Shown piece by piece: positions 1 through 6,884 of a DNA stretch of 35,766 bases. The notes beneath the pieces were generated by a model. That model saw only the letters and a program-made list of their open reading frames with translations, searched no databases and was not told the origin of the DNA. The position numbers were made by a program, and so were the translations under genes. This DNA is from Candidatus Helarchaeota archaeon (lineage in GTDB: Archaea; Asgardarchaeota; Lokiarchaeia; Helarchaeales; HEL-GB-A), in contig JAEOSY010000480.1 in assembly GCA_016840125.1 (NCBI GenBank), forward strand, positions 1 through 35,766, written 5' to 3'. Numbering within the stretch: the first letter of the stretch is position 1; each line of letters opens with the position of its first letter.

Positions 1-335
1 CCATCACTTTTTGTAACGCATCCAATTATATCATGGACAGAAGAACATAAGCCACAAATAGATTTTGCAAAGGCATCCGGTATTTCGGAATTGGTTGCAA
101 TAGCCTTTGTGAGGTTAACTAACTTTTCCTTAATCGTTTCATTCTTTTCAATCAGTTCTAGTGCGTCACGACCCCGTTCACCATGTAAGTAGTAACTAAC
201 TGATGCTTGTGTGATATCTAGCACATTCGCAATTTTAGATTGAGTGAAGTGATAGGTATGATATAAGTCCTTAACAATATAAGCTTTAAAAGAAGGTAAA
301 ATATCTCGGACAATAGTTTCACAAGGAAATTGCAT
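1..335 (-). CDS. XRE-type HTH transcriptional regulator (COG2522-like), partial
   Basis: Open frame on the minus strand starting at ATG 335 and running off the left edge, so only about 111 residues are seen. The N-terminus (MQFPCETIVRDILPSFKAY) matches the start of a widespread archaeal family of small predicted regulators. It is followed by a helix-turn-helix around residues 30-53 (QSKIANVLDITQASVSYYL, then HGERG) and a cysteine cluster near residues 93-104 (ICGLC, then GC) that could bind metal. In many archaea this domain stands alone or is fused to a ThiN-like domain; the missing C-terminus prevents a choice. It is divergent from the gene at 431, with about 95 bases of A+T-rich shared promoter region between them. 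Family call is from motif recall; target genes are unknown. Confidence 0.75.
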   Translation of the reverse strand, partial: MQFPCETIVRDILPSFKAYIVKDLYHTYHFTQSKIANVLDITQASVSYYLHGERGRDALELIEKNETIKEKLVNLTKAIATNSEIPDAFAKSICGLCSSVHDIIGCVTKSD

Positions 336-430
336 TATTTTATAACCTCAATTGAAAATGTTTAATACAATATTTACATTATAACATTGTTAATTAATAA
401 ATTTTTATGTAATAATAGTTGTCGTTTAAA

Positions 431-814
431 ATGAAGAAAATGAACTGGAAAGATAGAATAACCTTAATCCAACCGTGCGTTGAGGATAGTAATTTAGTGA
501 TGGGTGAAGTTTTATTAAACCCGGCTAAAAATTTATACAAAACAAAAGATTTCATTAAAATTAGAGAGTTATGCTTTGTAGTTAGGAACACTGAAAAGGA
601 TTTTAAGAACATAAAGTGTAGCGAAGAAGTAGGAGTTGTTACTTTTACATTCCTTGCTAAAAAAGTTATAATAACTAAGGTGGGGAGAATAACCATTCAA
701 AGAGCTAAGAGCAAGAATGATTTAATGGAGTTATTTCAAACAATTATTGATCTTTTGAATAGTCACAACTTGATACTCAAGGATAATGAGAATTTGGAGG
801 TATATCATAAATGA
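431..814 (+). CDS. conserved hypothetical protein, coupled to ThrRS editing domain gene
   Basis: Unrecognised protein of about 127 residues. I chose ATG 431; a TTG at 419 extends it by four residues and ATG 440 is also possible, and none has a clear ribosome binding site. It is soluble, mixed alpha/beta, with a C-terminal strand-strand-helix pattern (VGVVTFTFLAKKVII, then a helix) that vaguely recalls TBP-like or KH-like small folds, without conserved catalytic residues that I can name. Its stop overlaps the start of the next gene as ATGA (811-814), so the two are translationally coupled, which suggests a shared role with the tRNA editing domain. It does not look like a GcvH-type lipoate carrier. 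Confidence 0.55.
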   Translation: MKKMNWKDRITLIQPCVEDSNLVMGEVLLNPAKNLYKTKDFIKIRELCFVVRNTEKDFKNIKCSEEVGVVTFTFLAKKVIITKVGRITIQRAKSKNDLMELFQTIIDLLNSHNLILKDNENLEVYHK

Positions 815-1233
815 GGTTTTTGTCCTTTCACGTCGATTATTTCTGGTATAAGGTAACCAAAAGGGGGCGCTCGAAATTATTTGAAGAACTAGAGAGTGTA
901 GAACGCGAAAAACGAGTAGAAAATGCTTTAGTGCTATTTATAAGTGTAGAAAAACAAGATGAAACAAATCCAGAGCTCATTAAGAAAAGTCTGGTTGAAA
1001 TTGAAAAAATTCTTGAGCAACTTAAAATTCAAAATGTAGTGATTTTACCGTTTGCACATTTATTTGGAAAGTTGAGTGCCCCGAAGTTTGGTCTAGAAAC
1101 ATTAAAAGAATTAGATTCCAAATTGAAAGAGAAAGAGTATTCAACAAGTCGTTTACCATTTGGTTGGTTTCATGAACTTGAGATGAAAGCTAAAGGTCAT
1201 CCTTTATCTAGAATATCAAGAATCATTGAGTAA
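811..1233 (+). CDS. freestanding archaeal-type threonyl-tRNA editing domain
   Basis: 140-residue protein matching the N-terminal editing domain of archaeal threonyl-tRNA synthetase, a D-aminoacyl-tRNA deacylase-like fold that hydrolyses Ser-tRNA(Thr). Visible hallmarks are the start MRFLSFHVDYFWYKV, the segment NVVILPFAHLFGKLSAP near residues 75-91, the turn LPFGWFHELEMKAKGHPL near residues 115-132, and the end SRISRII. It stops there: no catalytic or anticodon-binding domain follows, and the frame ends in TAA. Crenarchaea split ThrRS into catalytic and editing proteins, but there the editing protein also carries the anticodon-binding domain; this one is editing domain only. It starts at ATG inside the upstream stop, with GGAGG 10 bases upstream. 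Inferred role: trans-editing of mischarged tRNA(Thr). Confidence 0.85.
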   Translation: MRFLSFHVDYFWYKVTKRGRSKLFEELESVEREKRVENALVLFISVEKQDETNPELIKKSLVEIEKILEQLKIQNVVILPFAHLFGKLSAPKFGLETLKELDSKLKEKEYSTSRLPFGWFHELEMKAKGHPLSRISRIIE

Positions 1234-1330
1234 AAAAGAGACGAAATTAAGACTTTTTTAACTCTTGAGTTAATATTGTGTATATAAAAACGTAGTAAAA
1301 GATCACAAATCTAAAACAGGAGAGGCCTTT

Positions 1331-2332
1331 CTGCAAGAGTGGCGACTATTGCGACTTGGAAAATTGCCGGGTTTGACAACTCAAACAATATACCATGCGT
1401 GTGGGTTATATGCGGATATGAATGAAGGAATGAATATCATTATTCTATCCGAACCCACCGATAAATTTGTTTGCTGTGGGCAGTCACAGAATGTCTCAAC
1501 TGAAGTCGATACTGAATTTTGTGATAAACACAATATTGGATATACCCGGAGAATTGCAGGGGGGACAACGGTTTTCCTTGATGAAAATCAGATCTTTTAT
1601 AATGTAATTTTATATGGCTATAATTTTCCAGCTCCACTTAAAGCTTTATACAAAAAATCCTTAGGGGGACCCATCAAGTTTTATAAATCCTTGAATATTA
1701 AAGCATATTTAAATAATTATAATGAAATCTCGGTGGATGATAGAAAGGTCGCGGGCATTGGAGCTTTTTCTTTAGAAAACACGGGGATTGTTGTTGGTAA
1801 TACTATTTTGGACTTTAACTATGATCTAGCAGTAGAAACCTTACGATTTCCAACCCCTCATTTCAAAATACTTTTTAGAAAATATCTTGAATCGTCTCTA
1901 ACGTCCATAAAAAAAGAACTAAATAGAGAAGTTCCGAAAGAAGAGATCTATGATGAATTAGTGAATGCCTTTGAGAAGCATCTAGAGATTAGCTTAGTCG
2001 AAGATAAACTGACGAACTGGGAAATAGAGAAGAATAAAGAATTGGAAGAACTATATCAAACTGAAAAATGGTTGAATAGAGATCGGAGAGCTTCAAAAAA
2101 GGAAAAGATGTTTGTAAAAATAAAAAAGGGACAATTTATTTTGCATTATGCACCATCCAAAACAGATTTTCTTGTGGAGAATGGATTGATTGTTGAAATG
2201 ATGGGGTCCACCCAAGAGGATTGGGTTTCAAACCTTAAGGGAATTACCATTGATGATATTTCTGAAAGAGAGCGAAATTCAAAGAATCTAAAAGATGAGT
2301 TGTTAAAATGTCAATCTCTTGCCGATAATTAA
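1331..2332 (+). CDS. lplA: lipoate-protein ligase / octanoyltransferase family, LplA plus LplB-like domain
   Basis: About 333 residues. Family hallmarks: RRIAGGTTVFLDENQIFYN (the RRxxGGG-type nucleotide/lipoyl loop) and DDRKVAGIGAF (catalytic Lys region). After the transferase fold come LYQTEKWLNRDR and a C-terminal domain (about residues 245-325, with VKIKKGQF and VENGLIVEM) resembling the LplB/C-terminal accessory domain, so it is LplA+LplB in one chain. Start: TTG 1349 cuts into the conserved N-terminus, because the frame upstream reads QEWRLLRLGKLPG, which aligns with the EWRL start of LplA proteins. The only suitable codon is CTG 1331, eight bases after GGAG (1319-1322). First gene of the lipoate cluster; it likely attaches lipoate or octanoate to a carrier protein that is not in the window. 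Confidence 0.85.
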   Translation: MQEWRLLRLGKLPGLTTQTIYHACGLYADMNEGMNIIILSEPTDKFVCCGQSQNVSTEVDTEFCDKHNIGYTRRIAGGTTVFLDENQIFYNVILYGYNFPAPLKALYKKSLGGPIKFYKSLNIKAYLNNYNEISVDDRKVAGIGAFSLENTGIVVGNTILDFNYDLAVETLRFPTPHFKILFRKYLESSLTSIKKELNREVPKEEIYDELVNAFEKHLEISLVEDKLTNWEIEKNKELEELYQTEKWLNRDRRASKKEKMFVKIKKGQFILHYAPSKTDFLVENGLIVEMMGSTQEDWVSNLKGITIDDISERERNSKNLKDELLKCQSLADN

Positions 2333-2393
2333 AAAAATTCATTGTTATTAGATAACAATAATTACTTCCAGAATTGATAAGGTTTGATTTTTT

Positions 2394-3527
2394 TTGAGTG
2401 GTTCTATCGATTTATACGAAATTTGTGAAAGTCCAGAGTATTTACAGACAAGCTTAGCGGCAGCCATGACGTTAGGTTTCAGAAAGGGTAAGTTTTATCG
2501 GGATGCAAACCTCTATTGTGTCAATCTTCTATTGACTTATAATCAGGGCTGTCGAGCATCTTGTGCTTTTTGTGGCTTGAGTAAGACCCGTCCAGTCGAG
2601 GGAAAAGAGAGTGATAAATCTTTCATCAGAGTAGAATGGCCAAGTTACAAAATAGAAGATATTATAATGGCCCTCAATTCAGAAAGATGCAATCATGTTG
2701 AACGAGTATGTGTATCTATGGTAACTAATAAGCGGGCGATAGATGATATTTTAACTGTAAATAAGAAAATACATCAAGAAACTAAAAAATTATTATCAGC
2801 TTTAATCTCTCCAACAATCATTGAGAACAATTGGTTACCTCAATTAAAGAAATCTGGTACCGATAAGGTGGGAATTGCGATTGATGCTGCGACTCCCGAG
2901 TTGTTTCAAAAACTACGTGGTAGTGGAGTAAGCGGTCCTCATAAATGGGATCGATATTGGGTAACAATAAAAGAGAGTATTAAGGTTTTTAAGAAAGGAA
3001 ATGTAGGAATTCATTTGATTGTAGGATTAGGGGAAACAGAAGAAGAAATGGCATATCTATTCCAGAAAATCCATGATGAGGGAGCACTAATTCACCTATT
3101 CTCATTCTTTCCAGAGGCGAATTCGATTCTCGAAAAGGAAAGACAGCCAGGGATTGGGCAGTATCGTAGAATTCAGTTATTGAGATATTTGATGGATACT
3201 AATCAGATACATTATGAAAATTTAACCTTCAATTCCAATAGCCAAATAAAAGATTTCGGAGTTGAAGATGGTTTAATTGAAAGAATATTTGCATTAGGGG
3301 ACGCCTTTAGGACGAGTGGCTGCCCAGGTGAAACCTTGGATGTCGCTTGTAATAGACCCTTTGCTAATTCAACCCCCTTTCAAGCTTATATGGGAGAATG
3401 TCGGAATTTCCCATTTAAACCTAATTCAGACGATTTAAAGTTGATTAAGAAGCAACTCCAAGATTATTCCGATTCATTCATACCTACAATTGATAAATCT
3501 GAGATAATTGCGAAGGATAATGTCTGA
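2394..3527 (+). CDS. radical SAM lipoyl synthase component (LipS1/LipS2 type, BioB-like)
   Basis: 377-residue radical-SAM protein. The [4Fe-4S] motif is CRASCAFCGLSK (CxxxCxxC, near residues 55-62). Further conserved Cys lie in HVERVCVSMVTN and in the C-terminus (RTSGCPGETLDVACNRP, GECRNFPF), fitting the second, sacrificial cluster of sulfur-inserting enzymes such as BioB and LipA. Archaea without LipA use two different radical-SAM proteins, LipS1 and LipS2, each inserting one sulfur into the protein-bound octanoyl chain. The placement between two LplA-family genes and next to a second such protein makes this function likely. I do not assign S1 versus S2. TTG start at 2394 after AAGGT. Its last codons overlap the next gene. 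Confidence 0.8.
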   Translation: MSGSIDLYEICESPEYLQTSLAAAMTLGFRKGKFYRDANLYCVNLLLTYNQGCRASCAFCGLSKTRPVEGKESDKSFIRVEWPSYKIEDIIMALNSERCNHVERVCVSMVTNKRAIDDILTVNKKIHQETKKLLSALISPTIIENNWLPQLKKSGTDKVGIAIDAATPELFQKLRGSGVSGPHKWDRYWVTIKESIKVFKKGNVGIHLIVGLGETEEEMAYLFQKIHDEGALIHLFSFFPEANSILEKERQPGIGQYRRIQLLRYLMDTNQIHYENLTFNSNSQIKDFGVEDGLIERIFALGDAFRTSGCPGETLDVACNRPFANSTPFQAYMGECRNFPFKPNSDDLKLIKKQLQDYSDSFIPTIDKSEIIAKDNV

Positions 3528-4554
3528 AGAAAATAAAAAGTTGGACTTCCAATCATCTACTATGTTAAATGATATAGTAGATTGTGCAGAAGATAAGTTC
3601 AGGACTTACCAATATCAGGCCCTTGAGCTAAAACTAAAGAATTTTGACAATGCAATTTGGTGTTATGCTCCATCATTATTAACTTACGCCATTGAACAGT
3701 TTGAGAATATTGATAAGGACAAATTTATCCCCATTTCAATAACCGGTACTAAATGTCAGTTGCAATGTGATCACTGTAAATCAAAAATACTAGAATCAAT
3801 GTATCCAGCAGAAACTCCAGAGGAGTTATATGATCTTGTAAAAGATTTCGTGAAAAATAAGGGTTGTGAGGGGATTTTAATATCAGGGGGCGCTACTCTT
3901 GATGGTTCAGTCCCAGTTCTACAATTTCTTGATATCTTCAAAAAAATAAAAGAGGATTTTGGGATTACTGTAATTATCCATTCGGGTTTAATTACTAAGG
4001 AGCTTGCTGAGGGGTTATCTCGGATAAAAATAGATGCCGTGATGCTAGATATTATCGGACATGATGAAACCATTCAGAAAATCTACCATCTTAAAAGGAA
4101 CGTAGAACATTTTGAAGAATCTTTAAAATATTTACACAAATACAACATTCCCTTCGTTCCGCATGTAATTCTCGGCTTACATTATGGGAAAATAAAAGGG
4201 GAACGTGCAGCGTTGGAATTAATTAAAAAATACGAGCCTTCTGCTTTAGTTCTGGTCATATTAATGCCCCTCGAAGGGACACCGATGGAAAAGATTGAAC
4301 CCATTTCACCAAAAAAGGTTGTAAGATTCATTACTTTAGCAAGATTCCTTTTCCCCCAAATTCCCGTAATGCTCGGTTGCGCGAGACCCAAAGGGGATCA
4401 TAAAGTTGAAACTGATATCCTAGCAATTCAATCAGGAATTAATGGGATCGCCTATCCTTGCCAGGAAGCTGTTGACTTCGCCATTGAAAGAGGATATAAA
4501 TTACATTTCAGTGGATTATGTTGCTCATTAATATACAGAGATATAATTAAATAG
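3520..4554 (+). CDS. radical SAM lipoyl synthase partner (COG1856-like, LipS1/LipS2 type)
   Basis: 344 residues from ATG 3520; a TTG at 3508 in the same frame is an alternative, and either overlaps the preceding stop. The radical-SAM motif is GTKCQLQCDHCKSK (CxxxCxxC), preceded by FIPISIT as in the archaeal 'uncharacterized homolog of biotin synthase' family (COG1856). SAM-binding features include the GG turn in LISGGATLDG. Additional cysteines CARPKG, PCQEA and SGLCCSL near the C-terminus could hold an auxiliary cluster. It is the second of two dissimilar radical-SAM proteins in tandem inside a lipoate cluster, which is the expected make-up of the two-protein lipoyl synthase. The substrate is inferred from context. 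Confidence 0.8.
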   Translation: MSEENKKLDFQSSTMLNDIVDCAEDKFRTYQYQALELKLKNFDNAIWCYAPSLLTYAIEQFENIDKDKFIPISITGTKCQLQCDHCKSKILESMYPAETPEELYDLVKDFVKNKGCEGILISGGATLDGSVPVLQFLDIFKKIKEDFGITVIIHSGLITKELAEGLSRIKIDAVMLDIIGHDETIQKIYHLKRNVEHFEESLKYLHKYNIPFVPHVILGLHYGKIKGERAALELIKKYEPSALVLVILMPLEGTPMEKIEPISPKKVVRFITLARFLFPQIPVMLGCARPKGDHKVETDILAIQSGINGIAYPCQEAVDFAIERGYKLHFSGLCCSLIYRDIIK

Positions 4555-4564
4555 GAATTTTGAA

Positions 4565-5386
4565 ATGAAACCAATACGAATTATTCGAGATTCCAAATAT
4601 CCCGCTCCAAAGGGACTTGCAGTTGATGAGGCATTGTTGAAAAGCGTGGAGGAAGGCTTAGCCCCTGAAACTATTAGATTTTACTATTTTGCACCACCAG
4701 CTGTTGTTGTCGGAATGAATCAAGATATTAATCTAATTAATTTGAACTTTTTACGAGAAAAAAAGATGAGTTTCGGTAGGCGCTTGACTGGAGGGGGTGC
4801 AATAATTATTGGTTCTCCCGAATACTCTTCGCAAATGGGGATTACTTTCATAGTTCGATTAAAATCAGAGCTACCAGAGAAGCTATCTCATAAATTCAAA
4901 CTCTTTAGTTCGGTCGCTATGCATGCTTTAAAAAGCCTCGGACTCCAACCAAAATATAACCGAAATTCAGATATCACTATTAGTGGGAAAAAATTAGTTG
5001 GAAATGGTATTTACATGTGTGAGAACACCTTATTGTTTCATTCAATTATATTATTCGATTACGATTATGAAAGCATGTATAAAGTATTAAATCTCACAGA
5101 ATCGGCCGAAAAAATCATTCCATTGATGCGAAACCAAATAACAACGCTTAATGACGAACTTAATTACAAGATATCAACCAAGACTGTAGAAGATCTTTTA
5201 TCGAACGCCATTGAATCCCTGTGGGAATGTGAAATTGTAGAAGCTAACTTGTTAGAATGGGAAAAAAAGATGGCAAATAAATTGTACCATGAGAAATATA
5301 ATACAGATAAATGGAACTTTCAGTCACTTGAGAATGAAGGATTACGAAGCGCGTGTTTTATTCCAAGGGATGAAAATCTCAGGTAG
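4565..5386 (+). CDS. lplA: second LplA-family lipoate/octanoate ligase or transferase
   Basis: 273 residues, ATG start ten bases after the upstream stop, with AGGA nearby. It has the LplA signatures VVVGMNQDI, RRLTGGGAIII (lipoyl-adenylate loop) and NSDITISGKKLVGNGIY, with the catalytic lysine in the GKK segment. It ends in a short helical tail (LYHEKYNTDKWNF) without the LplB-like domain that follows in the paralog at 1331. The two copies are clearly diverged, so they are unlikely to be redundant. One may load octanoate or salvage lipoate while the other moves the lipoyl group between carriers; this is inference. It ends the lipoate operon; about 115 bases without a gene follow. Confidence 0.85.
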   Translation: MKPIRIIRDSKYPAPKGLAVDEALLKSVEEGLAPETIRFYYFAPPAVVVGMNQDINLINLNFLREKKMSFGRRLTGGGAIIIGSPEYSSQMGITFIVRLKSELPEKLSHKFKLFSSVAMHALKSLGLQPKYNRNSDITISGKKLVGNGIYMCENTLLFHSIILFDYDYESMYKVLNLTESAEKIIPLMRNQITTLNDELNYKISTKTVEDLLSNAIESLWECEIVEANLLEWEKKMANKLYHEKYNTDKWNFQSLENEGLRSACFIPRDENLR

Positions 5387-5525
5387 AATTCTATTTGGTA
5401 GTATATCCTCTCACCTAACTAATTATCCCTTTTAAAAATCATTATGAGATCCAATAGTTTTTTTAATCCTCTTAGAAAAAATTTTTTAATTCAGAACGGG
5501 ATTGGTTTTTAATTATTCAGAAGGA

Positions 5526-5960
5526 ATGTCTTTGGTAAAACAAGAAGAATATGTTCAGCTGATGTACTTTTATCGTAGCTTTTTCAAAGAGATTTTTGGA
5601 GAGGCAATGGACCTTATAGGTCGGAGGGGGATTATGGCGATCTTACGAGTTGCAGCTCGGAAGTTTGCGGAGAGTAGAATAGCGAAATCTAAAATTGCCC
5701 AAACAAATTTTATAGATGCAATAAAAACGTTAATGAGACTGAGCAAACCAGAAGTGTATGAAGATGGAACTATTATTCTAAAAAGATGTCCCTTTCGAGC
5801 CCGACCATCAAAAGAAAGTCCTAATTTAGAAGAGGATGTTTTTTGTGGTATCTGTGCGGGATTCATCAATGGAATTTCTGCGAATTTCAATGGCCCCTAC
5901 ATCCGATTGGTCGAAAGTCGGATTCGCAAAGCTAAACAGTGCAAATTTGTTTTTGTCTAA
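5526..5960 (+). CDS. hypothetical cysteine-containing protein, possible V4R/methanogen-output-like fold
   Basis: 144 residues from ATG 5526; a TTG at 5502 adds eight residues and neither has a convincing ribosome binding site. The N-terminal half is helical (YVQLMYFYRSFFKEIFGEAMDLIG). The C-terminal half has a cysteine pattern KRCPFRARPS, then DVFCGICAGFINGI, then KQCKFVFV at the very end. Such spacing with a 'C..C.GF..G' turn is seen in small metal- or ligand-binding sensor domains (V4R-like, methanogen output domain). I use this only as a structural hint. The gene stands alone between the lipoate cluster and another hypothetical gene. Confidence 0.6.
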   Translation: MSLVKQEEYVQLMYFYRSFFKEIFGEAMDLIGRRGIMAILRVAARKFAESRIAKSKIAQTNFIDAIKTLMRLSKPEVYEDGTIILKRCPFRARPSKESPNLEEDVFCGICAGFINGISANFNGPYIRLVESRIRKAKQCKFVFV

Positions 5961-6012
5961 TTTTTGGTCTTTTTCCAACAGTTCTATTAGTTAATAATTA
6001 ATAATCAATAAC

Positions 6013-6513
6013 ATGAAAGGAAGATTTTTCCCAAAAAATATATTTCATCAAAATGATGAAGAAGATGACCAGAAACATCGCTTGTACGGTGGTCAACTTA
6101 TAACAATGCATGAAAAGCCAATTTATAACCTCGACTCTTCAGACGTGACAATCTACAGACTCGTGGTTGTAAGATCATTCCGAATTCCCATACTGATCAA
6201 AATTACTATTGAAAAGAATGAGAATCACCTAAAGGCAATAGTTCCGGGAGAGGTTTATAGAACCCGCGAAAAAGAGATTCACAAAACCTTAACTGAGCAA
6301 GAAATTCAGGGGATTGAAAGGTATCTTGAGCAAATGGATTTCTGGAACATAAAGCCTGGTGATGTTTCTGGAGGGATAATCCTGGACGGCGGGTACTACC
6401 TCTTTGAAGTCTACGATAAAATCAAGAAATATTATGTAATAGAAAGAGTGTCTGCGAAATATAATTTCGCTCTGTTAGTTAAGTATCTCTTAGATCTTGC
6501 CGGGACAAAGTGA
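6013..6513 (+). CDS. hypothetical soluble protein
   Basis: 166 residues with an ATG start. There are no membrane segments or Cys clusters. The C-terminal half (residues 95-166) reads as a helix (LTEQEIQGIERYLEQMDFW) followed by a short glycine turn (DVSGGIILDGGYYLFEVYD), two strands (KKYYVIERVSAKY) and a final amphipathic helix. This resembles small uncharacterised bacterial and archaeal proteins with a 'DG..w.lE' pattern that I cannot name. It converges with the vhu operon; its stop is about 119 bases from the candidate SECIS on the other strand. Function unknown. Confidence 0.6.
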   Translation: MKGRFFPKNIFHQNDEEDDQKHRLYGGQLITMHEKPIYNLDSSDVTIYRLVVVRSFRIPILIKITIEKNENHLKAIVPGEVYRTREKEIHKTLTEQEIQGIERYLEQMDFWNIKPGDVSGGIILDGGYYLFEVYDKIKKYYVIERVSAKYNFALLVKYLLDLAGTK

Positions 6514-6631
6514 TCTACTCAGAACAAATTCAACAACCTGAAAAACCTTGAAATATAATAATAAGTGATTAGATGGTGGTTTTATGAGCATGTTGAAAAC
6601 TATCAAAAGTTGTATAATAAAAAAGAAAAGA

Positions 6632-6677
6632 TTGGTTAGACCCTGGCGGGGGTCTGTCCGCGCCATTCTAAGGTTTT
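6632..6677 (-). promoter_or_regulatory. candidate SECIS RNA element in the 3' UTR of vhuU
   Basis: Read on the minus strand, the RNA starting 10 bases after the vhuU stop can fold two ways. In the first, TTAGA (6667-6671) pairs with TCTAA (6636-6640) and TGGCG (6661-6665) with CGCCA (6644-6648), with an apical loop between. This places a GAA on the 5' side and purines on the 3' side of an internal loop, reminiscent of the GAA/A internal loop of archaeal SECIS elements. The alternative hairpin pairs AGACCC (6650-6655 on the plus strand) with GGGTCT (6638-6643). Archaeal SECIS elements usually sit in the 3' UTR, as here. The fold was drawn by eye. Confidence 0.55.
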
Positions 6678-6686
6678 AATGACGCT

Positions 6687-6860
6687 TCATCCGGAACCAA
6701 TTTCAATTTCACGATCGACGATTCGATTGCCGTCCTTGTCGATAACGACGAGATGGGCGGCACACGATAGTCAGCAATCAAAGTTCCTAACCACCATTTC
6801 CATGAGGTTAAGAACCCGTTCTTGCACGATATCTTCTGGGATTCCTGATAAATCAACCAT
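6687..6860 (-). CDS. vhuU: VhuU: selenocysteine active-site peptide of the [NiFeSe] hydrogenase large subunit
   Basis: 57 codons from ATG 6860, with GGAG 8 bases upstream, ending at TGA 6687-6689. One in-frame TGA sits at 6771-6773 (codon 30). Reading it as selenocysteine gives VVRNFDCULSCAAH, which is the C-terminal Ni-binding motif of [NiFe] hydrogenases (DPCxxCxxH) with the first ligand Cys replaced by Sec. The large-subunit gene just upstream ends without this motif, so the two polypeptides complete each other, exactly as VhuA and VhuU do in Methanococcus voltae. About 21 residues follow the His and would be removed by the maturation protease. Conventional gene finders see only a 29-codon stub. 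A SECIS candidate lies immediately downstream. Confidence 0.9.
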
Positions 6861-6884
6861 TTTAATTTCTCCAATTTTACTCCT

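Noticed and set aside
419..814. Lipoate-carrier (GcvH/LbpA-like) identity for the small protein before the ThrRS editing domain
   Set aside because: No lipoyl-lysine hairpin pattern is visible.
6584..6679. 31-codon plus-strand frame with GGTGG before ATG
   Set aside because: Short, basic, overlaps the vhuU 3' UTR hairpin; no recognisable product.
6687..6689. Second UGA of vhuU as another selenocysteine
   Set aside because: The frame beyond it is short and not protein-like; the peptide already ends at a plausible length, so it is taken as the stop.
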